A DNA stretch of 36,444 nucleotides from NCBI GenBank assembly GCA_021818425.1, contig JAKAEC010000017.1, forward strand, positions 1 to 36,444, written 5' to 3'. The translations under genes and the position numbers were made by a program. The number at the start of each line of letters is the position of its first letter. The first letter of the stretch is position 1. Below the pieces are notes generated by a model, which saw only the letters and a program-made list of their open reading frames with translations, was not told the origin of the DNA and searched no databases. This document shows positions 8,285 through 16,067 of this stretch, piece after piece. The stretch is from Pseudomonadota bacterium (GTDB lineage Bacteria > Pseudomonadota > Alphaproteobacteria > Acetobacterales > Acetobacteraceae).

Positions 8285-9070
8285 GTGGCAATCTTTCAGC
8301 CTCCAGTGGTCGACCTGCGCGGCAAGCGCGGCCTCGTGGTTGGCATCGCCAATGAGCACAGCATTGCTGCCGGATGTGCTCGTGCCTTTGCTGCCGCCGG
8401 AGCGACGCTGGCCGCCACTTATTTAAACGCGAAGTCCGAACCTTACGTACGCCAGGTGACCGACCAACTAGAGTGCCCGCTTGTGCTGCCATGCGACGTT
8501 CGTCAGCCAGGACAAGTTGAAGTAGTGTTCGATAAGCTCCGCAGGGAATGGAAGAATTTTGATTTTCTACTCCACTCTATTGCCTTCGCGCCAGCCCAGG
8601 ATTTGCGTGGACGGGTCACAGATTGCTCGGCCGAGGGGTTTGGTGTTGCCATGAACGTATCCTGCCACTCCTTCATCCACATGGCGCATCTGGCGGAACC
8701 GCTGATGCCACGGGGCGGCTGCCTACTGGGCGTAACCTTCTATGGCTCTGAACGCGTTGTTGCGAACTATAATATCATGGGGCCGGTGAAAGCTGCGCTT
8801 GAGAGCAGCATGCGCTACGTGGCGGCCGAACTTGGCCCAAAAGGCATCCGGGCGCATACCATTTCTCCTGGCCCCATCCGGACACGGGCCGCCAGCGGCA
8901 TTAGCAATTTCGATGCCTTACTGGACGCGGCCGCAGCGCGCGCTCCAGAGCATCATCTCATCGAGATTGGAGATGTTGGAAACCTAGCCGCATTCCTTGT
9001 CAGCGACGCTGCCAAGCGAATTACCGGCACTGTTATCCCCGTGGATGGCGGCGAGCATCTTTTGGCCTAG
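8285..9070 (+). CDS. FabI-type enoyl-ACP reductase (NAD(P)H), PHA-operon paralogue
   Basis: This is a short-chain dehydrogenase of the FabI subgroup. It has GLVVGIANEHSIAAGCARAF (FabI-type nucleotide loop), FLLHSIAFAP, and the catalytic set FYGSER...ANYNIMGPVKAALE, matching the two Tyr and the Lys of E. coli FabI. HTISPGPIRTRAASGI and GTVIPVDGGEHLLA complete it. FabI reduces trans-2-enoyl-ACP; next to PhaJ it might instead act on crotonyl-CoA to give butyryl-CoA (inference). The length of 261 residues is normal. It starts with GTG, 4 bp after the phasin stop and with no obvious Shine-Dalgarno, so coupled translation is likely. A housekeeping fabI probably exists elsewhere. Confidence 0.88.
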   Translation: MAIFQPPVVDLRGKRGLVVGIANEHSIAAGCARAFAAAGATLAATYLNAKSEPYVRQVTDQLECPLVLPCDVRQPGQVEVVFDKLRREWKNFDFLLHSIAFAPAQDLRGRVTDCSAEGFGVAMNVSCHSFIHMAHLAEPLMPRGGCLLGVTFYGSERVVANYNIMGPVKAALESSMRYVAAELGPKGIRAHTISPGPIRTRAASGISNFDALLDAAAARAPEHHLIEIGDVGNLAAFLVSDAAKRITGTVIPVDGGEHLLA

Positions 9071-9148
9071 GCCCGATTTTGGCCCAGGTGCGTCTAGTTT
9101 ATCACGTGGTTCTGCACCTCTCATGTTCATATCAGGAAAGGATATCAA

Positions 9149-9871
9149 ATGGCTCGCGTAGCATTGGTCTCTGGTGGCGTAAGCGGAATTGGCGCCGCAA
9201 CCACGAAACTTCTGCAAGCCTCAGGCTGTACGGTTATCGCAAACTATTACGGAAATGATACACAGGCCACAGCGTTCCACAACGAGACCGGCATTCCGAT
9301 CCGAACATGGAATGTCGCGGATTTTGAGGCAACCCAGAGCGGGGTTGCGGCAGTTGCAAGAGAGTTCGGACCGATTGATATTCTGGTTAATAATGCAGGA
9401 ATCACCCGCGACTGTACCTTGCACAAGATGAGCTACGAACAGTGGCGAAGCGTCGTCGACGTGGACCTCGGCGGGTGCTTCAACATGTGCCGAGCCGTGA
9501 TCGAGGACATGCGCGCACGGCGCTTCGGCCGGATCGTCAATATCAGCTCGGTCAACGGTCTTTCCGGCCAGTTCGGGCAGACCAACTATGCCGCCGCCAA
9601 GGCTGGCGTCATTGGCTTCACAAAGGCGCTTGCCCTCGAAGGTGCTGCGCGCGGCATCACGGTGAACGCCATCGCGCCGGGCTATACCGACACGGGAATG
9701 GTCAGCGCCGTTCCTCCTAAGATTCTGGAGGGAATCCTCGCAACCGTACCCATTGGCCGCCTTGCAACGCCACAAGAGATCGCCCGCGGCGTGCTGTTTC
9801 TTGTCGACGACAACGCCGGCTTCATCACCGGCGCGACGCTTTCAATCAACGGCGGCAAATACATGGTCTGA
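9149..9871 (+). CDS. phbB: Acetoacetyl-CoA reductase (NADPH)
   Basis: It reduces acetoacetyl-CoA to (R)-3-hydroxybutyryl-CoA, the PhaC substrate. It is a classical SDR with ALVSGGVSGIGAA (cofactor loop), DILVNNAGITRDCTLHKM, NISSVNGLSGQFGQ with the catalytic Ser, and TNYAAAKAGVIGFTKALA with Tyr and Lys. The C-terminal VNAIAPGYTDTGMV and NGGKYMV are typical of PhbB. At 240 residues it has the expected length. AGGAAAGG lies 7 bp upstream of the ATG. A 78-bp gap after the FabI-type gene could hold a weak extra promoter, although the gene is probably the last of the operon. No phbA thiolase is present in the window. Confidence 0.93.
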   Translation: MARVALVSGGVSGIGAATTKLLQASGCTVIANYYGNDTQATAFHNETGIPIRTWNVADFEATQSGVAAVAREFGPIDILVNNAGITRDCTLHKMSYEQWRSVVDVDLGGCFNMCRAVIEDMRARRFGRIVNISSVNGLSGQFGQTNYAAAKAGVIGFTKALALEGAARGITVNAIAPGYTDTGMVSAVPPKILEGILATVPIGRLATPQEIARGVLFLVDDNAGFITGATLSINGGKYMV

Positions 9872-10059
9872 CACGTGATGCGGTTTGGCGGGCAAGCCCC
9901 CTTCCGGGGAGCCCCAGCGCGGCGTGAGCCCGGGGATGGCATAAACATCTAGCAAGTCATTGCAAAATCCACGATTTTATCCTGATTGACTGATTCGCTT
10001 TTCTTGTGAGGAAGGATGGTATGGGGGGCAGACTAGTTTTGAAGATGAGCTTCTAGTTT

Positions 10060-10645
10060 TGTTCGGCTTGAGGAACACGTACCTTCGGATCATCCTCTGC
10101 CGGTGATCCGTAGGCTTGCGGATGAGGCTCTGGCGGAGCTGAGCAGGCGTTTGCCGGCGCTTTACGCTTGCACGTGCCGGCCTTCTATCCCGCCTGAGAG
10201 TCTGCTGCGGACGATGCTTTTGCAGACGCTCTACTCTATCCGCTCGGAGCGGATGCTGGTGGAGCAGATGGATTACAACCTGCTGTTCCGCTGATTTGTC
10301 GGGCTATCTATGGACGCCGCCCTCACGCTAACACGTCACGCCTGGGACCGATAAAGCCTACGATGTTATCGATCTAATCTGCCAATTGCGCGACCCGAAG
10401 GTGACACGGCACATCGCCGTCAATGACACGGCTTATAAGGCCGGCGAACGGGCACCTCTATGGCCGTACCACACGACATCCGGGCTATGAAATCAAATAA
10501 CGATGCCGAAAACTAATTGAGGAGGCCTTCGGCCGGGCTGGCCGCGTTCAAACTCAAAGGTACCGCGAAAACTATTGCCACCTCCACCTTCTTCGCCGCA
10601 GCCGATAACCTCGTCAGATTGCCAAACTATTTAGCCAACAGCTCG
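10060..10645 (+). mobile_element. Decayed IS5-type transposase remnant
   Basis: The plus strand encodes FVRLEEHVPSDHPLPVIRRL, then SIPPESLLRTMLLQTLYSIR and RMLVEQMDYNLLFR. A stop replaces the usual Trp before FVGLSMD. Large deletions follow. Later pieces are RDPKVTRHIAVNDTAYKAGE, a stretch with two stops (10494-10520), and AAADNLVRLPNYLA, which is the transposase C-terminus. The order matches an IS5/IS1182-like transposase of ~350-450 residues that has lost most of its catalytic core. Ends and target duplication were not found. Confidence 0.8.
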
Positions 10646-10754
10646 CATGACGCCAGGATCAAACCAAAAATGGGCCACAGAAGTGCTAATTTCCTTGACG
10701 CCATCGCACATCTCAAGACAAATCCTACCGGCCAATGGGTTCTTGTGCAGCCTG

Positions 10755-11762
10755 CTAGAGTCTTTCAAAGAATATCTGAGCATCGGGAACTCCCGCCCGG
10801 TGTGCGACCGCGAGCACGGCCTCTACCATTTTTGGCGGCCCACACACATAAATGTCGGGCAGTTCGCCGGCCAACGCTAAATGCGCGGCCAGAACTTCGG
10901 CTGCAGTGCCGTGAACGGCATTGACACCGGGAGTGCCATGCCAGACCGCGAGGGCCGTTTGTAGTTGCGGCAAAGCCTCGCGCAGCTCGGTAAACAGCTC
11001 CTCAGGCAGCGCGTCCTCTGAGCGATTTACACCGTAAATCAGGTGAACCGGTGTTGTGTCCTGAAACGCCGCCATTTGCCGCAGCATTGACAATAACGGC
11101 GCGAAACCGCAGCCGCCGCCTACCAAGCAACGTGCCCTGGGACTGGTCTCATCAACAGTGAACTGGCCAAGCGGACCACGCACGCTCAAAATATCGCCTC
11201 GCTTGGCTACCTGCGCCAACCAGCCCGAAAATGCGCCGCCTGGCACTAGACGAATCAGGAATTCAAGCGTGCCATCCCAGTTGGGTAAATTCGCTAACGA
11301 ATAAGCGCGCCGTATGGAAGTGCCCGGCAAACTAATCTCCATATACTGGCCTGGCAGAAAATCCGCTGCCTGGCCTAAAGTCGTGTCTGCCTGCAGGCGC
11401 AGAATAAGCGAAACCGCACTGGTGCCGGCGGGGTGTAGCGCCTCGATAACAGCTCGGCGCGAGGGCACGCTGTGACGCGGCAATTGAGCATCGTCGTAGG
11501 GCAACGAGATTGTCAGGTCGCTCTGCGGCAAGCAACTGCACAGCAGAATCGACTCAATGCCCGGCGGCAAGGCCGCGAGGTTGTGCGGCCGCATACTATA
11601 GGTACCGGCAACGGCGTGTGCGCCACATTGGCCACATTGGCCATCCCGACACATAGCAAGAGGATAAATGCCAGCGGCCTCGGCGGCGTCCAGCACGGTT
11701 TGCGCCGGCTCGCAGGCAAGCTCCAACCGCACCTCGTCTTGGGTTAGCAACGTTACCTTCAC
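10755..11762 (-). CDS. Ferredoxin-FNR fusion NADH oxidoreductase, probable Hcp reductase
   Basis: Residues 1-90 form a plant-type [2Fe-2S] domain with C38-x4-C43-x2-C46 (CRDGQCGQCG) and C75 or C77 (LLCSC). The rest is an FAD/NAD(P)H reductase: GQYMEISLPGTSIRRAYSLA (RxYS FAD motif), LVGGGCGFAPLLSMLRQM (nucleotide binding) and YVCGPPKMVEAV near the end. It passes electrons from NAD(P)H through FAD to the iron-sulfur centre. It lies 52 bp downstream of hcp in the same direction, so it probably reduces Hcp. E. coli Hcr carries the ferredoxin domain at the C-terminus, so the domain order here is reversed, as in BenC/MmoC-type oxygenase reductases. The start is GTG, with AAAGGAG 6 bp upstream. Confidence 0.85.
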   Translation of the reverse strand: MKVTLLTQDEVRLELACEPAQTVLDAAEAAGIYPLAMCRDGQCGQCGAHAVAGTYSMRPHNLAALPPGIESILLCSCLPQSDLTISLPYDDAQLPRHSVPSRRAVIEALHPAGTSAVSLILRLQADTTLGQAADFLPGQYMEISLPGTSIRRAYSLANLPNWDGTLEFLIRLVPGGAFSGWLAQVAKRGDILSVRGPLGQFTVDETSPRARCLVGGGCGFAPLLSMLRQMAAFQDTTPVHLIYGVNRSEDALPEELFTELREALPQLQTALAVWHGTPGVNAVHGTAAEVLAAHLALAGELPDIYVCGPPKMVEAVLAVAHRAGVPDAQIFFERL

Positions 11763-11814
11763 AGGAAGCTCCTTTCAGGTCGGCTGGCCAGGCGTGCCTG
11801 GTCAGCCGGAATGA

Positions 11815-13467
11815 TCAAGCCGCGCGGCTTAGCGCAGCAGCTATATCCGCATCAGCGCTGGTGATCGGTTGTACGCCGAACTTTTCCACGAGCACGTTTA
11901 GCAGCGCAGGCGTCAGAAAGGCGGGCAGGCTGGGCCCCAGTCGTACATTGCGCAACCCCAGAGCCAACAAGGTCAACAGTACTGCCGCCGCCTTCTGCTC
12001 AAACCAAGAAACGACCAGCGTGAGAGGCAAGTCGTTCACCCCGCAGCCGAATGCCTCTGCTAGTGCACTAGCGATCTGAATGGCAGAGTATGTGTCGTTG
12101 CACTGGCCTATATCCAACAACCGGGGCAGCGGGCCGATACTGCCAAACTCGTGGCTGTTGAAACGGTATTTGCCGCAGCCGAGCGTCAGTAGCACCGTGT
12201 CGGCCGGAGCATGGTCAGCAAAATCGGTGTAATAGTTGCGCCCGGGTGCGGCACCATCACAACCTCCGATCAAAAAGAAATGTTTGATCGCCCCGCTCTT
12301 CACCGCCTCGATCACGGCCTCCGCCGCGCCCAACACGGCTTCACGCGCAAAGCCAACCGTGATGGTTTTTTCCGGTGCCGTCTCGACGAAGCCGGGTATC
12401 GCCTGCGCGGCTTGGAGTACTTGGCTGTAATCGTCGTTCTGTATATGGCGTAACCCCGGCCAACCTACCGGCCCCGCGGTGAAGATGCGGTTGCGGTAAG
12501 CTGCGCGCGGCTCGATCAGACAGTTCGACGTCATCACGATAGGTCCAGGGAAATCCGCAAATTCCTGCTGCTGGTTCTGCCAAGCCGTGCCGTAATTGCC
12601 GACCAGATGCGGATAGGCATGCAATTCAGGATAGCCATGAGCGGGCAGCATCTCGCCATGAGTGTAGACGTTGATGCCGATGCCTTTCGTGGCTTCCAGA
12701 ATATTATGCAGATCGCGTAGGTCGTGCCCAGAGACCAAAATGGCCTTTCCCTGCACCGGCGTGGTACGCACCCGCGTAGGGGTAGGCATACCGAATGCAC
12801 CTGTATTGGCAGCGTCCAGCGCCTCCATCACGATCAGATTTAGCCGTCCCAGGGCCAACGCCTCTTCTAGCAAAGTTGGAATGTCCGCAGGGTCATGCGC
12901 CAGAAAAGCCAGCGCATGTGCAACGCCTTTATAAACATCCTGCCTCTTCTGACCTAGCACCTCTGCATGGTGCGCATAGGCGGCGACACCTTTCAGCCCG
13001 TACAAAATCAGCGCCCGCAGGCCTATCACATCCTCACCAACCAGTTCTACCCCAGCTTGGATTGAGGCAATATTAGCCTGGGCTAGTAGACCCGCCAGAT
13101 CTGCAGCTGGCACAAAATAAGCCGCAGCACTGAGCTCCTGCAAAGCGTCCCCCACCGTTTCCAGCGTGACCCGAAGCCGATCGCGCAGCCGTGCCGCATC
13201 GGCGATTAATCGAGTAAATACGGCCCGATTGAAATTTACATTGGTAAGAGTCGTAAACAGGCCGTAGAGGATGAAGCTGTCAGCCTCCTGATCCGACGTG
13301 CCGTGCAAGTGTAAACGCTCACTTAGCTCGCCGATGCCCTTGAGCTGATAGATCAGAAGATCCTGCAAGTCCGCCGTCACCTCATCTTTGCCACAGACAC
13401 CTTTGGCACTGGCACAACCCGCCTGTCCGCCCTGTCGTGCGGTCTGCTCACACTGAAAACAAAACAT
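11815..13467 (-). CDS. hcp: Hybrid cluster protein (hydroxylamine reductase / NO reductase)
   Basis: Hcp carries an FeS cluster and the hybrid 4Fe-2O-2S cluster and reduces NO or hydroxylamine under anaerobic nitrosative stress. The N-terminus [14 protein letters not shown] has Cys 3, 6, 18 and 25 (C-x2-C-x11-C-x6-C), the spacing of the E. coli-type (class II) enzyme. Other typical stretches are [62 protein letters not shown] and [11 protein letters not shown]. At 550 residues it is full length. The promoter region holds an NsrR-type palindrome and an FNR-type box. Downstream is the reductase gene; upstream in the same direction is nsrR. Confidence 0.97.
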   Translation of the reverse strand: MFCFQCEQTARQGGQAGCASAKGVCGKDEVTADLQDLLIYQLKGIGELSERLHLHGTSDQEADSFILYGLFTTLTNVNFNRAVFTRLIADAARLRDRLRVTLETVGDALQELSAAAYFVPAADLAGLLAQANIASIQAGVELVGEDVIGLRALILYGLKGVAAYAHHAEVLGQKRQDVYKGVAHALAFLAHDPADIPTLLEEALALGRLNLIVMEALDAANTGAFGMPTPTRVRTTPVQGKAILVSGHDLRDLHNILEATKGIGINVYTHGEMLPAHGYPELHAYPHLVGNYGTAWQNQQQEFADFPGPIVMTSNCLIEPRAAYRNRIFTAGPVGWPGLRHIQNDDYSQVLQAAQAIPGFVETAPEKTITVGFAREAVLGAAEAVIEAVKSGAIKHFFLIGGCDGAAPGRNYYTDFADHAPADTVLLTLGCGKYRFNSHEFGSIGPLPRLLDIGQCNDTYSAIQIASALAEAFGCGVNDLPLTLVVSWFEQKAAAVLLTLLALGLRNVRLGPSLPAFLTPALLNVLVEKFGVQPITSADADIAAALSRAA

Positions 13468-13519
13468 ATGTCTGCCCCAAAAAACTGTTGCCGCTCGTGC
13501 GGTAGGCTACCCACCGCAC

Positions 13520-13542
13520 AAGATGTATAATAAATGCATCTT
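13520..13542. promoter_or_regulatory. NsrR-type operator over the hcp promoter
   Basis: A 23-bp near-perfect palindrome: AAGATGTAT, then AATAA, then ATGCATCTT, agreeing closely with the NsrR consensus known from enterobacteria. It lies 53-75 bp upstream of the hcp ATG. Its minus-strand sequence includes TATTATAC, a likely -10 element, so bound repressor would block polymerase. The gene for an NsrR-like protein is adjacent. Confidence 0.85.
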
Positions 13543-13557
13543 TACAGACACCTGCCA

Positions 13558-13571
13558 TTGACACAGATCAA
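13558..13571. promoter_or_regulatory. FNR/Anr-type box upstream of hcp
   Basis: TTGACACAGATCAA matches TTGAT-N4-ATCAA at 9 of 10 positions. Its centre (13564.5) is about 41-45 bp upstream of the start point expected from the TATTATAC -10 (13525-13532, minus strand), the placement of an FNR-activated class II promoter. Together with the NsrR palindrome it predicts induction only when oxygen is low and NO is present. Confidence 0.7.
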
Positions 13572-13648
13572 TCCCATTCAGTCGCCGGCGCTTTGCGGGG
13601 CTTTGGTGGACAAAAATCGTGACCCCATGCGGTCCGTCAAAAGTGAAA

Positions 13649-14080
13649 TCAACCCGACAACGCGCCGCGTTCTGCCGCCATCAAGACACTTATGTCTGCA
13701 ATGCTGTGGTCATTCAGCGAAACGATAAATGCTTCCTGCGCCTCGCCTAACGCGCGGCGAAGTTGGCAGATTTGACGCAGCGAACAGTTTCCGCCGTTCT
13801 TGTGGAAGCACTCGACTAATGCATGATCGCGGGCAAGGTAACGAACCACCTCTCCCAAACGTATCTGCTCTGGCGGATTCGCCAACTGTACGCCTCCTGC
13901 CACGCCTCGAACGCTCACTAGGTACCCGCCAGCAACAAGGTCCTGCAAAATCTTGGCAAGATGATGCCGCGAAACGTTCAACTGTTTTGATAAAGAAATA
14001 GCGGGTTGTACCCTGTCTGGATCAGAAGCCAGCAGCATCAACGCCCGCAAGCCATAATCCGTATACCTCGTGAGCATCAT
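13649..14080 (-). CDS. nsrR: Rrf2-family NO-sensing repressor (NsrR-like)
   Basis: The N-terminal winged-helix part reads MMLTRYTDYGLRALMLLASD, then LNVSRHHLAKILQDLVAGGYL and RGVAGGVQLA, which is characteristic of NsrR within the Rrf2 family. Three cysteines (ECFHKNGGNCSLRQIC) would ligate a [4Fe-4S] or [2Fe-2S] cluster that reacts with NO. The frame is open to 14149, but that start lies inside the divergent promoter region; the double ATG at 14080/14077 gives the standard N-terminus and length (about 143 residues). It precedes hcp on the same strand by 181 bp, and that gap holds the matching operator. Weak ribosome site. Confidence 0.9.
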   Translation of the reverse strand: MMLTRYTDYGLRALMLLASDPDRVQPAISLSKQLNVSRHHLAKILQDLVAGGYLVSVRGVAGGVQLANPPEQIRLGEVVRYLARDHALVECFHKNGGNCSLRQICQLRRALGEAQEAFIVSLNDHSIADISVLMAAERGALSG

Positions 14081-14105
14081 CTTGCCGTACTCGGCCGCCG
14101 CAAAT

Positions 14106-14152
14106 GCATTGACAATACATGTATCGCTCCTGTAATTCGGTATTGTCAATGC
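14106..14152. promoter_or_regulatory. Symmetric divergent promoter region between nsrR and ferredoxin gene
   Basis: A perfect 13-bp inverted repeat, GCATTGACAATAC (14106-14118) and its complement (14140-14152), encloses 21 bp. Each arm contains TTGACA. On the plus strand TTGACA (14109-14114) is followed after 16 bp by TGTAAT (14131-14136), pointing to the ferredoxin gene. On the minus strand TTGACA (14149-14144) is followed after 17-18 bp by CGATAC/GATACA, pointing to nsrR. The two core promoters thus occupy the same ~45 bp on opposite strands. The repeat could also be an operator. Confidence 0.6.
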
Positions 14153-14250
14153 GTATTTTAGTCGCTGGTAAAAGTGCTATTATTGTAGGCGTAACTGGCG
14201 AGATGCGTTCCCCTTCCACCCGGTTATAGAATTGTTGTGGAGATTAATAA

Positions 14251-14574
14251 ATGCCAAGCGTTACCTACGTAAATTCCAATGGCTCCCGCAAAACTGTCTC
14301 CGTCGCAGCAGGCAAAAGCATCATGGCAGCGGCTGTCGAGAACAACATTGACGGCATCGTGGGGCAATGTGGCGGTAACGCTATCTGCGGTACGTGCCAT
14401 GTGTACGTCGATCCCAGCCAACTTTCTTTGCTGGAGCCGGCACGGGATGACGAAGCTGCAACTCTTGAAATCGTTGCCGCCGAACGGCGCCCGAACAGCC
14501 GGCTTGGCTGTCAGATCGAGGTGAAGCCGGAACTAGACGGCTTGGTCGTTGAAATGCCCGAGTATCAGCTCTGA
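14251..14574 (+). CDS. [2Fe-2S] ferredoxin, adrenodoxin/putidaredoxin type
   Basis: A 107-residue soluble electron carrier with the vertebrate/ISC-type cysteine pattern C40-x5-C46-x2-C49-x37-C87 (GQCGGNAICGTCHVYV and RLGCQI). LLEPARDDEAATLEIV contains the acidic patch used to dock a reductase. GGAG lies about 9 bp before the ATG. It overlaps the following reductase gene (TGATG), so the pair is co-translated. Such pairs often serve cytochrome P450s or dioxygenases, but none is nearby. The shared control region with nsrR suggests a role in NO response or iron-sulfur repair (inference). Confidence 0.93.
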   Translation: MPSVTYVNSNGSRKTVSVAAGKSIMAAAVENNIDGIVGQCGGNAICGTCHVYVDPSQLSLLEPARDDEAATLEIVAAERRPNSRLGCQIEVKPELDGLVVEMPEYQL

Positions 14575-15809
14575 TGTCCAAGTCTAGCATTGTGATCGCT
14601 GGTGCCGGCCAAGCCGGCTTCCAGGCTGCAGCCTCATTACGAGAAAAAGGGCATGATGGCAGCATCGTCCTCGTGGGAGATGAGCCCTCATTGCCGTATC
14701 AGCACCCTCCCCTCTCCAAATCATACCTCCTGGGCAAGCTCGACCATGCGGCGCTGCAGTTCCGGCCCGAAAGTTTTTTCAGGGAGAACCGCATCGAGCA
14801 CCGGGCTGGCCTTAAGATCGAGACAATTGACCGAGAGGCACACCAAGCCGTGCTACAAAACGGCGAAGCCATCCCCTATGATCACCTCATCCTTGCTCTG
14901 GGCGCACGAAACCGACCGTTGCCGGTACCCGGCGCTGGGCTGAAAGGCGTCTTTCAATTACGAACGGTGGAAGACGCCGATGCGCTTCGCGAATCTCTTG
15001 ATAGAGGGAGGCAGGTGGTCGTTATCGGCGGCGGTTTCATCGGCCTGGAATTCGCGACCATTGCAGCAGAACGTGGCGCCGAGGTGACAGTGATTGAGAC
15101 GGCGGACCGGCCAATGGCCCGAGTTCTTTCGAAGGAGATGTCTAGCTATTTCCGCACCGTCCACGAAGCGCACGGGATCAGGTTTATATTCGGCGCAACG
15201 GCGGCTAGGTTGTCAGGTAACTCAAAAGTCGAAGTTGTTGAAACGCTGGACGGACAACAGTTCCCCGCCGATCTAGTACTCGTTTGCATAGGGGTGATCC
15301 CAAATACGGAAATCGCCTCACAAGCCGGCTTGGCCACTGGTAACGGCATTATCGTGAACGAGTACCTTGTCACCAGTGACCCCACGATATCAGCCATTGG
15401 CGATTGTGCCCTCCACCCCAATCCATATGCGGCGAGCGGCATCATCAGGCTGGAATCAGTCCAAGGAGCTGTGGATCAAGCCCGTTGCGTCGCCGATCGC
15501 CTCACCGGCCATCCGGCTCCCTACTGCAGCCTACCATGGTTCTGGAGCGAACAGGGGACACTAAGACTACAAATCGCCGGCCTAACACAGCCACATGACC
15601 ATACGGTAGTACGCAAGAGCCCGCCGGGCGAAAAAGAGGGCATGTCGGTTTATTGTTTCCGGGCAAACAGGTTGGTCGGCGTAGAGTCCGCTAACCGCCC
15701 CCTCGACCATGCACTCGCCCGAAAGCTGCTTTCGGGCAAAGGCGAAACGCCTGGGCCTGAACAGGTTGCAACCGCAGATTTCGAACTCAAAGCCTGGGTA
15801 AAGGATTAG
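14574..15809 (+). CDS. FAD-dependent ferredoxin reductase (rhodocoxin/putidaredoxin reductase type)
   Basis: It transfers electrons from NAD(P)H via FAD to the ferredoxin encoded just upstream. Motifs: IVIAGAGQAGFQAAASLR (FAD-binding GxGxxG), PPLSKSYLLG (typical of this family), LALGARNRPLPVPGAG, VVVIGGGFIGLEFATIAAER (NADH-binding), ISAIGDCALHPNP (second FAD contact) and LPWFWSEQGTLRLQIAGL in the C-terminal domain. The length of 411 residues is normal. The start ATG overlaps the ferredoxin stop. No transcription terminator was seen after it; the next gene begins 258 bp later. Confidence 0.93.
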   Translation: MSKSSIVIAGAGQAGFQAAASLREKGHDGSIVLVGDEPSLPYQHPPLSKSYLLGKLDHAALQFRPESFFRENRIEHRAGLKIETIDREAHQAVLQNGEAIPYDHLILALGARNRPLPVPGAGLKGVFQLRTVEDADALRESLDRGRQVVVIGGGFIGLEFATIAAERGAEVTVIETADRPMARVLSKEMSSYFRTVHEAHGIRFIFGATAARLSGNSKVEVVETLDGQQFPADLVLVCIGVIPNTEIASQAGLATGNGIIVNEYLVTSDPTISAIGDCALHPNPYAASGIIRLESVQGAVDQARCVADRLTGHPAPYCSLPWFWSEQGTLRLQIAGLTQPHDHTVVRKSPPGEKEGMSVYCFRANRLVGVESANRPLDHALARKLLSGKGETPGPEQVATADFELKAWVKD

Positions 15810-16067
15810 GCTGAACATTGAACCACCCGGGCCTGAAGCTTACTCCAAAACCAAAGAGCCGCTTATACTTTCGCCCCCAAAATGCGCTAAACTCTCCGCT
15901 AAACTCGACCGAAATCTAGCTTGAATGATCTGACGGTAGGGAAAGACGGTCATCGACAAAGTTGCATTGGCTGGCAACTCGCCAAGAGCAGAAACTGTTT
16001 CTAATTGGCTCGTTGCAGGAATGTGTTAGCGTACTCGGGGCACATACGGTCAGAACGAAACAATATT

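Noticed and set aside
9890-9935. GC-rich stretch after phbB as terminator
   Set aside because: Several 4-5 bp pairings are possible but no single strong stem with a T run.
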